Source: Aldrovandia affinis
Taxonomy: Eukaryota > Chordata > Actinopteri > Notacanthiformes > Halosauridae
Reading direction: 5' to 3'
NCBI GenBank assembly: GCA_029706075.1
Contig: JAINUG010000306.1
Span: 343,501-407,500 of the forward strand
DNA length: 64,000 nucleotides
Below, one piece after another: positions 33,416-45,830 of this stretch (its first letter is position 1; the number at the start of each line of letters is the position of its first letter). The notes below the pieces were generated by a model, which did no database searches, was not told the DNA's origin, and saw only the letters and a program-made list of their open reading frames with translations. Made by a program: the position numbers and the translations under genes.

Positions 33416-36090
33416 GGCAGCCGAGGCGTGGGCCGTACCGGCCCCTCTCAGCAGCAGTGGTCTCGTTGGTGAAATCGCGACCGGAGTCGTTACATCCACG
33501 CGTTCGCAGGAGCAGATGGCAAAGCAGATGATCTTCCCTCATCATGAGCATCCATATTTATTTTATGTGGCTGGCCCCAAGCTCTCCCAAGCCTATCGCT
33601 TCCCCACCAGTACCCGGCACAGTCACAACTGTTCTGGAGAGGAAAAAGGTGTGAAAACGTTCTAAGAGCAAAACACAATGGGTCATACAAACGGTTTCCC
33701 CCGTCAAGGTTCTTAAATAACTCTGCATTGATCAAAGAAAACAGCAAATCCATGTGTTGTTCTGAGCTACTGATCATGAGTAAGATCTGGGTCGATGGTG
33801 GTTGACGTGATTTATACTACTTTCGGGGATGCCAATAGCGGCAGGGTCTGATTTGCCAGGCTGGGCAGGGAAAGGATAGCTTTGCAGTTGTTCCCTTTGA
33901 TCTGTTGGAAGTTATGTAGCAAGTGATGAACCATTCTTATGACAAAACACACAGAGGGAAATGTATTATCCTGTTTTTTTTAATGAATTTCCCCAAGCTA
34001 CAAAACCCCCCCAATTTTTTTTGTCCTGTTCTGTTCAATGGAACCGCTGCGCACACACCAAAGGAAGCATTTCTCAACAATGATGATTAACAGGATTGAT
34101 GTGGCGTGACTTGCATATTTTAATCAAAACATTTCTCTCTGAAGTAAGAGGCCCTCTTTTTATAATAATAATAATAATAATAATCATTATTATGAATTTG
34201 CCCAGATCTGAACAGCCCCCTCCACCCTGATTCTCTCTCCTGGTGCCCCAATCCTACCCCCGCCCTTTTCCTTTTCCATGACTGTATGTCTGAATGCATA
34301 CTTTTTTGTCTTACAAGATCTGGCAGCAGTCCTGAACTATATATGAAATTTAGGTTGATCATAAGATGTGACACAAAGGGTGTCCCCTGGGGCAGTGGCT
34401 GAGTGAGCAACTCAATTAAAACCAAACTGCCTGAGACAGGGGCATCCAGGCCAGATCCCTGTGAGCTGGAGGGCCTTAGCTCAGCCCCATACCTCCCCCT
34501 CCCCTCCCTGGCCCCACCGCGGACAAATTGCGTCGGCCACAGGGCAGGCCGACCGTTTGTTCCAGTTGCTTTGCCATCGCTGATTCACAATGTCCGACAG
34601 TAGTCCCCCCCCTTCCTCTTCCTCCCCCGACCCGATGCAGAGCATCCTCGACGTCGGCTTCATTCCATCAGTGGCCTTGTGGGGGTGGCGCTAGCATCTG
34701 CATCGTGTGGCTCCCGTGGGCCTGTTGATGCGCGTGCCTGACGACGGCCTCTGCTGTTAGAGGTATCGATTCGCTCTATTGATCGGCCATCCGTGTTCGA
34801 CAGTAATCACGGGTTTGATAACCGATGCGCTTGCTCTCCCAAAGACTCCCTGTGCCGGACGTCATCTCTGAAGCAGGCACTGATAACAGGGTACTGACAA
34901 GAAGAGAAATACTCCGATAATGGCGCCGAAAGTGACGCCCACTCTGATACACCAAAGGAACGCAAACGCAGCCATCAATCACCCGGCTCTGCTTTTTTGG
35001 GGGCCTGAATGGCTCAGTGATTCGCTTACAGATGAGGGAAGCGGCGTCAGTGGCTGGTGTTGCGGCCGGGTAGAGGCTAGCTCGTGTGAGAAAGGCCGAC
35101 GTGGACGCCACAGACCAATGCGGATAATGAGTGGAATCACTCCTGAACTTAACCACGAAGGGGACAGGCACGATTCAGCCCATTCTGGCATAACAAACTG
35201 CACTCCCAGTTCTTTGAGACCTTGTGTTCTGTTCCCTTAGCATAGAGGCATGGAGAAGGGGATTGGGGGTATCAGTGGGGAAAAAATTAGAAGCTGCTTT
35301 GTGACAGTCTGTCCAGAATAAAGCTGAGCAGACATTAAGAAATACAACCCCCACTGACATATTGAGGTCAGTGTCATTCGCACCATTCTCAACTTAGCGA
35401 ATGTGGCGATTACACATTCGCTATTGACTTCATTAACGAGGGGTAGAGGAACAGGGGATGATTCCACCGCCATGTAACTATGGTGGTGAGACTTGCGACG
35501 TGCAAAGAAATGAATAAACAGAAAGCACACAAACAAACTAACAAACAATGTACAATGTAGAAACAATTACAATGTAAGCCCTATCTGAGACACACTACAT
35601 CACACAAACACTCTTGCTTTTATCCCCTCGGTCATGCGATCGAGAGGAAGGTAGGGCAAGGCTGGGAGATTAGCCATCAAACCTTGTCATCTTCCAGAGC
35701 GAGCGTGGAAGAGAGGTGGCCAAGGGAGACAAAAGTAAAAGTATTCCATGACGGACGAAGGAAGAGAGATGTGGGAAGTGGGGAGATTTTGGGGGTGGCA
35801 GAGATAGGAAGAATGAGAGTCACACAGAGGGACTTAAGACTTGGGACTCAGGACTTGTCAAGTGTGTGCGCTGCCAAGCATGGACTCTTGTGACAGTGAT
35901 GTCAAATCCAGGGTAGGCCACGCTGTCCCATGTCAAGGCACAAATGACAATAATCACTGTCTATCCTGCACAGACCCCACACAGGATGCCTCTCCAGCAG
36001 TGAGCCAAGATGGAGGGGGGTCAGAAACTTGCACCCGACACCTCTTCTTCATGGGTCCACTCCTAGGCAGACCACATCGGCGGCACGCAG
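33416..36090. other. Intergenic sequence, no gene recognised
   Basis: Includes a (TAA)n microsatellite at 34161-34184, a proline-coding GC-rich stretch (34470-34720) and moderately CpG-rich unique sequence (34730-35200). Frames up to 131 codons show no domain. 34900-35010 has conserved-element texture. Confidence 0.5.
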
Positions 36091-36375
36091 ATGCCATTTC
36101 CGCCACATTCCACTAACTTTCTGCCCATTATGGTCTTTGATGAGTACAGCCACAGGCTTTTAATTGTAAGCAAAAAGTTAATAAATTTATTTTTAAAAAC
36201 TAGACAGGTCGAATTGAACCCGGGCCCAGAGGGCCTGTGCTCGTCTCTGACCAACATTCGCTGGCGAACGACGAAAGCGGTGTTGACGGTAATTGTCAAG
36301 TGTGACAAAGCTCAATCAGCACAATCAGCTCCTGACAAGATTACAAAGATTACATTTATCAGCACTGATGCCTGA
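36091..36375 (+). pseudogene. Open frame with a 2A-like motif, possible LINE debris
   Basis: A 94-codon frame contains RQVELNPGP (36207-36233), which fits the NPGP core of 2A ribosome-skipping peptides except that Gln replaces the usual acidic residue at the start of D-x-E-x-NPGP. Such motifs occur near the start of some fish and invertebrate non-LTR retrotransposon ORFs, but no endonuclease or reverse transcriptase follows here. Alternatively the same bases, read on the minus strand, give GGGTTCAATTCGACC, a B-box-like string of a tRNA-derived SINE head. Both readings are weak. Confidence 0.25.
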
Positions 36376-39129
36376 GCAAGGAGAGAGGGTCAAGAGAATA
36401 CAAAAATCCCCACTTTGGATTGGATCTGTGCATTTGAATTCTGAGGATACGCCACTGCTGCAGCATTGTTCCTTCATTAGTGACAGGAACAGGTGCAATC
36501 TCAGCCCAGGTGGCTTGAATATAGAGCCGTCGTCTGCTTCCAGAGACGGTCGTCAGCAGCGAGATCTGAGATCAGCTGTGATCCTCCGCCCAACAGAAAT
36601 CCTGGGGGCTGTTTCAAAGGGGCCTGATAATAACGGCCATCTCTGGGCCCGGATTACGTTGGAGCTTTGATGTGGCCCGCTGATCTGGGATGACAGACAA
36701 AGTCCTGATGGCGATGCTACCCACTTATAGAAAAAGGTTTCTGTGGTTCCACCCGAGAGGAAAACCCTGGCAGCAGGCCCCCGGGTTTGATTTAATCTGA
36801 CCAGCGAGGGGTGGGGGTGGGCAGAGGGGAGTTTAACTAAATCCACATTAGCCCCGGCCTAAGATTAATGGCATGCGGGATGTGAAAAAACTGAAGAAAA
36901 TTCATTAAGGTGGCCCCAGCACTGGAGCGAGACAAAATCGGTTGCGCTCTCGGGCCAGAAACACAGCAGTGGCAGTTCTGGCGGCGCCAATCCGCCGACA
37001 GATAGTACCAGGCTGTGTTTTGTTTACAGAACATAAACTAATGGTTAGGCCTGCTCCAAGTCTGTCACACTACATTACGCCCCCCCTCCCCCTTCCCTTC
37101 TCCTTCCCCTTCTCCTTCCATAGAGGTCTGATTCTTATGTCCTTTTCTCTGCAGCTTCAGCCCAGTCCATGAGCCATAATATTTACAGGTTGCAGTCAGA
37201 ACAGGTTTATTTCTTTGTCCTGGCCGGGGCAGTGCATGTCAAGTTAACAGGTTTCAGATGCAGTTCAGTCATGTCATCTTGGTGCTGCACTAATCAATCA
37301 TATTTCAGCTTAATCGGGCACCCCCCAGCCCCCTCCTGTTTCCATGCAGTCTAAGGGGGCAAACGCCGCCGCGCAAAGTAAACGAACCAAATGAGCTGTT
37401 GATACAGGAAGTCTGTGCATGAAGTGGAGGGTAAACGTTGATTAGCTCGTTTGAGTTGAGGTAAAACACACACTGGGCTTGCACACATACACCATCTCCA
37501 TAATGGACGGCTGCTGGGTGTACTTAACAATGTGCATGTGTTAAGGCTTAATCTCAGCCACTTCTCTAAACATTTACACATAACCAACCTGGAGACGTTG
37601 CCGCATACGATAGAAGGACAGAAAGAGACATTTCATAAAAATGAAAGCATAATCAGAATAATTAATACAGTAACCCAAATTTTGCCTTTTTCATAACATT
37701 TATTTCCTAATTGAAAATTCACATGAATTTCACACTTGAAATGTCCAAAAAAGCACATGTATATATGTGAATGCTATATATGACAATATATGGTGTAGAT
37801 GTAGAAATGTGTGGCATACATCTGAATCACATGAAATGTGTGGAGGAAATTCACAATGAGGATATTTCACAATTTTTTAAACCAGGAAGGTCAGTTGGGA
37901 ACCAGCACTCATTTACAATCACGTCCTGGCTTAGAGCTGATAGCCAAAGCACTATGCACTATACACATTACACTGTAGTGGACTCAATACATGCAAAACG
38001 CACACAGCAGATCAACAGGAGAAGAAGCACTCAGAAACAAATGCTGAAATGAAGGTAGTTAGCTACAGACTCTACTGTGGTTGATTCCAGTTGTTAGCTG
38101 CAGTGAATGGGAGTTGTTGACACAAGTTTTCAGAGTGAGATCAACACTCTGAAAGGGCAGGGAATCTTCCTATTACTGGACATCTGGCCCATTGAAAGAG
38201 GGAGACAAAGGACTGAGTCACTACATTGCCCTTAGCCTTGAAGCCCCAGCAAGTCCTTCCTGAAATTCCATAAGCTCCATTACATATAGGCAATCGATTC
38301 GTTTTGCAGTGGCATGAACCTTACAAGTTATATATCACGGTCAGAATGAGAAATTATACAGCTATAAGGGTATCATAAATTTGACAGCTGCAAACTTGTC
38401 AATTGTAAAATGCAAGAGATTTCCGTTATTTATTTATTTAGTTATTATTAACAAGAATATTATTTTTCAGATAGAGGCCCCAGTTTCTGCCATTCAGGAA
38501 CCATTCCTTACAGAGTAGCAGAGACCCCCTGATCTAGAATAGCTAGTTAGCATTCATTTATTCCTGTCACATAGCATTCATGCGATTGTTTATCAGATAC
38601 GATCTATTTTACATTCAATGTTAGTCTCCTCTCTCATTTTAATTCGCGGGGCCCTTAATTTTTTGCACGCCACACTTAATACAACACATATTTGGTGGAG
38701 CGGTTGTACCCTTCAGCGATGTGGTTTACCTGCATTGCTCCGGCGGAATAACCGGCTGTATAAATGGGTTCCAGAGTTTGAAAGCCACTTGGGATGAGAG
38801 CCGGAGCCAAAAGAATGAATAATAATGAAAATATTTACATAAGGACTGAACTCCTTTTTTTCCTCTCCAGGGTACTGTACAAGGGGCGACTTGTGCGCGG
38901 AAGAGAGGGTGAAAAAATGTCTGTGACAGGGCAAGAGCGGCAGTGTGCCATTATATTAGGGCGCGCGCTTTAGTGCTGGAATGCGGCGTACCTCGGTGGT
39001 GTAAAATGTAATTAAATCACGGGAGTAAGTGGAGCGGGGCCTGGAGGAAATGAGGAGACGCTGCTGCTCCTCTGTGTGACGAAAGCAGGGGAGTTCCTGT
39101 GGGTCACTCCCGTCTAATCAGGGACCGAA
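36376..39129. other. Intergenic sequence
   Basis: A pyrimidine run is at 37080-37120 (CCTTCC repeats). Repeat-free CNE-like blocks lie at 36580-36700 and 38600-38700. TATAAATGG occurs at 38758-38766 without other promoter features. AT-rich from 37620 to 38480. No exon found. Confidence 0.5.
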
Positions 39130-39310
39130 TTCTCCAAAGGAAATCACCGGTGCGGAGAAAATAGCGTGGGGCGGGGCGGTCGGCGGCGAGACGATGCGAC
39201 CCCAGCGCCCGAGCGGATGAGAAGCGCAATGGGGGAAACGCGGGAAGGAAGATGCTGTCAAACACGGGCCCGCTATAAATAGTGAAGGCGATAAGAGAGC
39301 AAGGGAAATA
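39130..39310 (+). promoter_or_regulatory. Promoter-like CpG cluster with GC box and TATA box
   Basis: About 17 CpGs in about 110 bp, including a double GC box GGGGCGGGGCGG (39168-39179). They are followed 95 bp later by a consensus TATA box, TATAAATAG (39274-39282). A start site would be expected near 39305. Downstream sequence (39305-39450) has no long open frame or clear splice donor, so any transcript may be noncoding or a noncoding first exon. It could be an alternative upstream promoter of the gene whose signal-peptide exon lies 10.5 kb further right on the same strand. Confidence 0.5.
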
Positions 39311-41583
39311 GTATCATCATTTGTGGTGCCAAAACAAAAATACAGAAGCCAGAGTTGTTGACGTTTCGCTGAATGATTTCCAGGGCAAGAGTTTGGTCAA
39401 CTTTTTAGTGTCGGGAAGAGAACTAAGTCAAGTTTTTATTTTTTATTTTTTATGTAGCCTATCCGGTTTCTTATCTCGAACCTGTTTTTTTTAGGTAAAA
39501 TATTCTTAGCTGTACTAAAAACAAATAGCGTGGCATTCAAACAATGCGAAACATCTCGTAGCACTGGGAAATCTTTCAGTTCTTTCTTTGAAAATCTACG
39601 CGAGAGTCTTGGGCGCAACACATGTTTAACTCAAAATCGCAAATTTCGACTTTGATCATTGAACCCTTCGCTTGCCATCAGCTCTGTGCCTTCTCTGTTC
39701 CTGTGTATTTAAAGTGAGGGGTTATGGAAGAAAAGGATGTGCGTGATGTATTATACCTCATGTATTTTATTTGTAAAAAAAAACACAAAGAAAAAAAATA
39801 CATAATTTTCAATCACAATCGGTTTTTCTGCCCTTTTACCCGTGCCGTCCAGGAATAGCAGATTCTAGGATTCTAGCAGGTAATAGGAACAAGCATGCGA
39901 TTACTCAATTGAGGAAACCACTCCTCCAGATGTTTAAAAAATACAACAGCAGAATAATTTGAAAGTAGAGTCTTGAAGGGCCCCCCACTCATGTTTTTGA
40001 TTAAAAAAAGGGGGAGACACAGAGACAGGGGTCTTGGTGGAGAGGCGATGGAGGATGGGGGGAGTGCAAGAGTCAATAAAGGCATGGCCTGCTACTCCAG
40101 AGTTCAAAACAACACGTGTGCCCCGCTGTGACTGCAGTGACTAGAGCTTCGGCAAGAGGGAAAGTGTCCCCTGACCCTTAAAACAGAGGACTGAAAATAG
40201 CCGAGCCTCTTCTTTTTCTTCTCTCCTGTTCCCTGGCACACAGGACACATGGGGGCCTTTGTAACTACCCCACCCCCTCCACCACCACCACCACCACCCT
40301 TCCCCCAAATACACATACTCCTGTTAGCAGCTGTGAGGGTGATGGGTCATTTTTTGGGGGCGTGGGGGGGAGAGGGATTGAGTGTGAGGCCAAGGTGGCA
40401 GTGATGTTTTCCCATCATGCACTGCACTGTCCATTCTGCTGTATACACACATGCAACGTAACACCTGTTAAAAGGTGTTTGTGTTGCCTGGGGAGTTTGT
40501 GACTGGCTTGTTTGTGCGTATGTATGTGGATTCTGGATCCTGTCAGAAAACAGACACCTCTGCATTCCTGCACAGGAAAATACATGTGGGCCACTTCACA
40601 AATATGCCATAATTAGAAAAGAAAAAGTGCAATGGCCTACAATGTTAAATGTTGGGGGGGCATAATGAAAGGGAATGTATTATATCTACAAATTATTGGG
40701 AGGGACAGATATGACTGTTTTGAATATTGCCCTGCGCCCCCCTGCTCGTTACGCGTATGGTCTGACTGACATCGGTTCACAGATAAAGTTCACCAGATGC
40801 TTTAAACTCATCGAGACTGGTACTCACGTGATGGAGAAAGGTAGATATTTTACTGCTTTCCTGCTGATTGGCTTTTTACATTGCATATTTTATTGCAAGA
40901 GTAAGTTTGGCTGTGTCAGGAGCATCCTTTATATTTGTAACAACCATTTTGTTGTGTGCAATACCTTTTTTCAAAATGTATTTTTGATGTGTTTTGACAT
41001 TTGGGACTGTATGCAACTGCAGAGCCTGAGTGCAATTTTCATTGCTCTGTTAAATAATTAAAATGTGCCCCTTAAAAAACATATTTGAATGGTTTTTTTT
41101 GTTTTGTTTTTACAATTTCTCCTTCAAATGTTAATGTCAATTGGCTAGTTTATAGGTTCTCATAGAGCTTTGTCATTCAAAATAAGATTTTGTTTTTAAA
41201 CAAAACAATGTGAGATGACATTTTTACTGCAATGTTTTTATACCAAATAATCTCTCCCATATTGATGCACATTTGTAGAATGTTGGATGAAGGAGCAGAG
41301 CAGGGCCAGATTTGGGTTCAATTATAGTTTGAAAGATAAAGGACATGGTTTAGGTTTTGAGGTTAAAGTGACGGACAGCACCGATTTGGCTTTAACATTT
41401 AGGATTAGCTGAAGGATTTGCATTCAGATATAAATTGAGAGGATGTACCGAGGGGACTAAGTGTAATGTGTACATCATTCTCAGGGAGAATTAAGAAGTA
41501 ATATCAGGATCTAATGACATTCAGGTGACCCTGTTGATGACAGAAATCCAGAAATCCTGTGATTTCACACACACACACACACA

Positions 41584-41614
<31 letters not shown>

Positions 41615-43027
41615 CAAACCATAGGACCCCCAGTGTAAATTCGGTCTTTCTTGCGATCAGCGGGTTGAGAGCTGCAGACATCTCTGGGCTCCTCACTCCT
41701 CCAGCCTTACATAAACCCACTGTGACATTCGCCTTTTGCGCCAAAGCAGCCTGACAAATAAGTGATGACCGTTCACATTTTTAATTTAGGAGGCTGATGA
41801 AAAATTAAGCGCCACAACGCGAGACCTTGATTTGAGAAACAGCATCACACTTTCCTCAAGCAAAATTTGTTTTATGCCTCTCTCCTGTGAACGGCTCTCC
41901 CCGACCCCCCAGTTTGCGGGAGGGGGGGGGGGTCGGCTGAGGCACAGAAAGACTAGGGAAAATCCCAAATTCTAAAAGGCAGAAAGAGGGGAAAAAATGA
42001 AGAGGGGTGGTCTCTTTTTCCAGCCTGGATCTGTTCTCCAAAGCCACTGCCGTTCTGTTCCTCTGCCAGTCCAAACTCAGCATAATGCCTCCTGAAAGGT
42101 AGCTAACTATTAATAGAGTTCGCACAGCATTGCAGTCATTGGGATTGCCTTGCAGCGCTGTGACTAAGTAGAACTGATGTCTCCAGTGACAAGCGCTCGT
42201 GTCGCTGTCACCACGGACACGCAGACTCACCACATGCATTATGGACACTTGAATCTGGCCCTGTTGTTCCCCCCTCCTGGACCGCGCCCCAGCTGTCTCA
42301 GAGTGAATTCCTAATGAAAGGATCTGTCATAGTTTATTTTCCCAGGGCTTGATTCGACACCATTATTTTGCAGATTACGTACCCGCCAGCTCGGGTCGGA
42401 GCGATGGCCCCTGCTGCCTCAGGAACTTTGGGCACGATTGGCTCGAGGGCCTTTGGCCAAAAGGTTATAAGGAGATTCAGCTTGATTCACCTTTTTTCCT
42501 CTTTTGAAGGGAAGCTTTAAATCTACGTAAATATTTGCCTCTGCAATCAACCTAATTTTTATTTATTCAAAAATATATATATATTAACTGTAAAACATCC
42601 ATTAACTGTAAATCATCCTCCGAATTCCTCAGCAGCCTTCCTGTTTCTTGGGCGGAAAACAAACCCCATACATCCCCTTCTCAGACAGCTGTTCTTCATT
42701 CATTTTTCTCAAGTGCAGCTGCGGATCTAAATAATCCATGATCTCTCCTGTTGAGGGGCGGATCCGGGCATATTGTCCGCGAAGCTACGTGTGCGACTCC
42801 TCTCCTGTGCCAGCAATATCATCTCATCAAACACAGGCAGTGCTTCGAATCATAGGTTGGATGGATTCAGTACAAATGTGAAAACAACCCGCAAAATGTT
42901 TCAAGCTGATAGGGTCAACCTGAGTCATCCCCCCACCCCCACCTGGCGTTCATTGCAGGTTATCTGACGCAGGCAGAAAGATGACCTTTCAGCTGAAAAT
43001 GCTTGCCTACCTAAATTGGATTTTTTC
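39311..43027. other. Intergenic sequence
   Basis: Holds A-rich runs (39775-39800), a (CCA)n run (40274-40299) and a (CA)n microsatellite (41566-41617). A 128-codon Phe/Cys-rich + frame at 40675-41061 has no domain. CNE-like blocks are at 42120-42240 and 42300-42490. No exon is supported. Confidence 0.5.
41566..41617. repeat. (CA)n microsatellite
   Basis: CA run with a single CC interruption at 41590. Confidence 0.95.
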
Positions 43028-43053
43028 CCCTCCTCCTCCTCCTCCTCCTCCTC
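43028..43053. repeat. (CCT)n microsatellite
   Basis: Eight or so CCT/TCC triplets. Confidence 0.9.
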
Positions 43054-43715
43054 ACTCCCTCCCTTCACAGGGAATGAGACATCTTCACATTGGAACCCAA
43101 GGCAGTGTTTATATCACAGCTGGAACCTTCAAACCGACGGGCCCCACCGAGAGCGGCTGACAGGTGGCCCCGCCACAGGAGGTGGCCCTGGACAAGCCAT
43201 ACCACAACCAAAGAAAGAAACGTAAAAAACACTGGAGCGAGTAGGGACGGCACAGGAAAGACCCTAATAATGATTGGGAGCCCTGGCTTGACACGGAATG
43301 GGAAGTGACAGCAGACAAGTCATCCATTATTCATGGCCCGCATCGGACCGGGGTCATTTATTTTTTTCTCCACCGTGCGCAGTGAAGGATCACGACAGAA
43401 GACAAACAGCCAGTTGCAGCCGATTCCCCGCCCGAGTCTACCGCAACATATCCGGGGCCACGGCGCCCGCAGACATCTCCGGGCAGCTGTCCCTTTCTGA
43501 TCTGGCGGGATGTGGAGACACCGTCCATCTTTAATGCATGCCTCAAGTCCAATAAGCAAGAGCTGGGGCCTGGACTGACAGCGACAGAAGCACTGCATCT
43601 TACTGAATCTCACAGAATCTCACTGGCATAGGGAGGGGGGTCCTCATTTCTGAAGGTAATCAAGGTTAGGTGGAGAGAGAGCTGGCATTGGAGAGGCCAG
43701 ACTTCAATCAGCCAG
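43054..43715. other. Unique sequence, short frames only
   Basis: Overlapping 60-97-codon frames on both strands lack domains. From 43340 to 43530 it is moderately CpG-rich. Confidence 0.5.
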
Positions 43716-44359
43716 TCTCTCCAATGCCACAAGAGATGAAAATACCGCCAACTGGGGTGATGTCACTACCTTCACATTCCAAAGAAACCCCATTACTCCT
43801 TGGGTATTCTCACAAGCCAGAATTTTTTTAGGGCTGTCAACTGATTTAAAAAAATCCCCATTAGTTTAATTAATCGGTCAATTAATCAGATGCAAGTTGT
43901 TGCAGATGAAAAAGTGGCATGAATTTCTATGATTTTTTAACCATCATCTTCAACATCAGGAGTTTTTTGTTCAGCGCCTTGGTGCAATAAAGGTAGAATT
44001 ATGTTAAACAGCGCTGGTGTTTTGTCACTCAAGAAGCTGCTAGCACTACATGCAATTGGAATAACTTCAGCCACATGCTGCCCTTTGGGATAGAATTATG
44101 AGGCATTTAAAAATTGATAAATTCATACAAATGAATGCCAGACTAAGAAACTTTTTCATTTGCAACAACTTGCATCTGATTAATTGACCGATTAATTCAA
44201 CTAATGGGAAAAAAATTACTCAACTAATTTTTTTAAAATCAGTTGACAGCCCTAAAGAAAATCCTGGCTCACGAGGGAGTAATGGGGTTTCTTTGGAATG
44301 TGAAGGTAGTGACATCACCCCAATTGGCAGTATTTTCATCTCCTGTGCCATTGGAGAGA
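43716..44359. mobile_element. Fold-back element with about 200-bp inverted arms
   Basis: The left arm (43716-43914) and right arm (44151-44359) are inverted copies at high identity. Shared blocks in order are 'tctctccaatg', 'gagatgaaaatac', 'ggggtgatgtcactacctt', 'cacattccaaagaaacccca', 'agggctgtcaactgatttt', 'attaatcggtcaattaatc' and 'gatgcaagttgttgca'. The loop (43915-44150) is unique and non-coding. The inner motif 'gggctgtcaa' plus TTAATCG-rich sequence recalls hAT-like MITEs, though no target duplication was found at the outer ends. Just outside the left end, GGCATTGGAGAG (43684-43695) pairs with CTCTCCAATGCC (43717-43728). Confidence 0.8.
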
Positions 44360-44781
44360 ACGGCTGAATGAAGGATTTTCTATGATCACATGTCGCGTAC
44401 ATTGTGGTTGGGAAGGTTGCTCACACAATCCCTCCACAGGACGAGTGTCATATACCAAAGAACAGCTGCGGAAGCAACTTAAAAACAATAAATATATCAA
44501 ACTCTGATCCATGGTGTAAGTCCATCACAGTCACGTGTCTGTAATCCACACGCTATCAAAAGCACAGATGGAACCAAAATTCTTAACCTCACCTTGACCT
44601 GTCTGAAAAGTATCGCTCACCCGCCTCCCTTGGGAGTCTAGGGTTGCAAAACTAAGGGGTTTCAAGGGTGGTACAAATTTCAGTTTGATATCAAGATGGA
44701 GGACTACACTGTTGACAGAAGTCTACAAATAGTCAAGGAATCTATACAAGGTCCAAAGTGCACAGCGCGGCCATATTTCGC

Positions 44782-45399
44782 TTATTGATCAGAAGCAGAA
44801 AGGCCGGGACTTGTGTTACGACCCTCCCTCAGACCCAAAGATGTGTGTAAAAACAGGTCTGGTATGGGTACGGATCTAACAAATATGTGTGTGTAGTTAG
44901 TATATATGAAATAAACGGAAACAAGAGCCAGGTAGCTTCCACAATCCAAAAGACGGGATAAGGTGTACTCACCCAAACTGTCTACAGCTGTCCTTAAGCC
45001 CATGCCAGTCCGGTCTCCAGGACAATGCCAAGGGCCTAGCGATGTTTCCCTTTTCTCCATTTTAGGAGCAGTTAGTTTAGGTTTGGTGGACAAATTTATA
45101 TTTAAACAAACACAACCGCAAACATGCAGTCTTCTTGAAAAGGGTTTCAAACACAAAAGAACGAGTTGAGTCTGTCCAGCACTGAATACAAAAAGGAGTT
45201 TGCTCACTCGTACATACATCGTAAATATTTTAATATTTAATCGGAGCCCCAGCATCCACAAAGGTGTTCCAACAGCGCAGCCCACGCAGCCGAGCGGACG
45301 ATAGAACAATTCACCCCTCCTTTGTTGTGAAAAAAAACTGAGCTCCCACTGAGCTCCCACCCAACGCATGCAATTGAAAATGATATCCGAACAAATCAC
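44782..45399 (-). other. 205-codon open frame with good start and splice donor; gene exon or LTR-like relic
   Basis: This is the longest non-repetitive open frame in the window. Within it, an ATG at 45060-45058 has an excellent context (A at -3, G at +4). 88 bases later (44973) a G|GTGAGT donor follows, giving a candidate phase-1 coding exon of 29 codons that opens MEKRETSLGPWHCPGDRTGM. No family is recognised. Against a gene, on the minus strand the region ends with 'gagggagggtcgtaaca', like the 3' end of a teleost LTR, and contains an ATTAAA signal (about 45240), so it may be a solo LTR or fragment. The matching TGTTACG start was not found. Confidence 0.3.
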
Positions 45400-45569
45400 C
45401 AGTCTTCTTCACCGCCGCTCTACGTCTCTCTCTCAGAATCCCCGTTCTTCCCAAACCCTCCCTTCATCTGCTACTGGGGAGGTCACACCTAAATCCATTT
45501 TTTGGAATGGAAGTGCCTGCATATTACATCATAGCATCGCAGCACGTACCCCAAAAGAAAATACTAATT

Positions 45570-45638
45570 TTTGTACATCGCTCTGGATAAGAGCATCTGC
45601 TAAATGCCTAAAATGTAATGTAAAATGTAAAATGTACA
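45570..45638 (+). mobile_element. L2-type 3' tail (truncated SINE/LINE)
   Basis: The stem-loop 'gctctggataagagcatctg' then 'ctaaatgcc', followed by AATGTAATGTAAAATGTAAAATGTA. This is the canonical 3' end with near-TGTAA repeats. The 5' head is missing or unrecognisable. Confidence 0.85.
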
Positions 45639-45666
45639 AAAGTGTTGTATTTGCATGTGTGTTAGA

Positions 45667-45674
45667 CCCTAACC
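45667..45674. repeat. hAT MITE target duplication, left copy
   Basis: CCCTAACC. The right copy CTCTAACC is at 45831-45838 with one mismatch. An 8-bp duplication is diagnostic of the hAT superfamily. Confidence 0.75.
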
Positions 45675-45830
45675 CAGGGCTATTCAATTACAGGCCTTGA
45701 GGGTCCCAGTGTCTGCAGGTATTTGGACCAAAGACATAAACTAATTAGTGAGATCGAGTGGTGTAATGCATGATTGGAGCAAATACCTGCAGGCACTGCG
45801 GCCCTCAAGGCCCAGAATTGAATAGCCCTG
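45675..45830. mobile_element. hAT-type MITE, 156 bp
   Basis: The ends CAGGGCTATTCAATT and AATTGAATAGCCCTG are perfect inverted repeats. Similarity continues inward for about 50 bp ('ggccttgaggg', 'gcaggtatttg'). It is flanked by an 8-bp target duplication and encodes nothing. It is a non-autonomous hAT element. Confidence 0.88.

Noticed and set aside
33027-33665. 212-codon Cys/Val/Phe-rich frame resembling a membrane protein
   Set aside because: Hydrophobicity arises from TG/TTTG repeat translation. There are no real transmembrane periodicity breaks or domain.
40675-41061. 128-codon hydrophobic + frame
   Set aside because: AT-rich, no domain, no flanking splice signals. Hydrophobic residues follow from T-rich composition.
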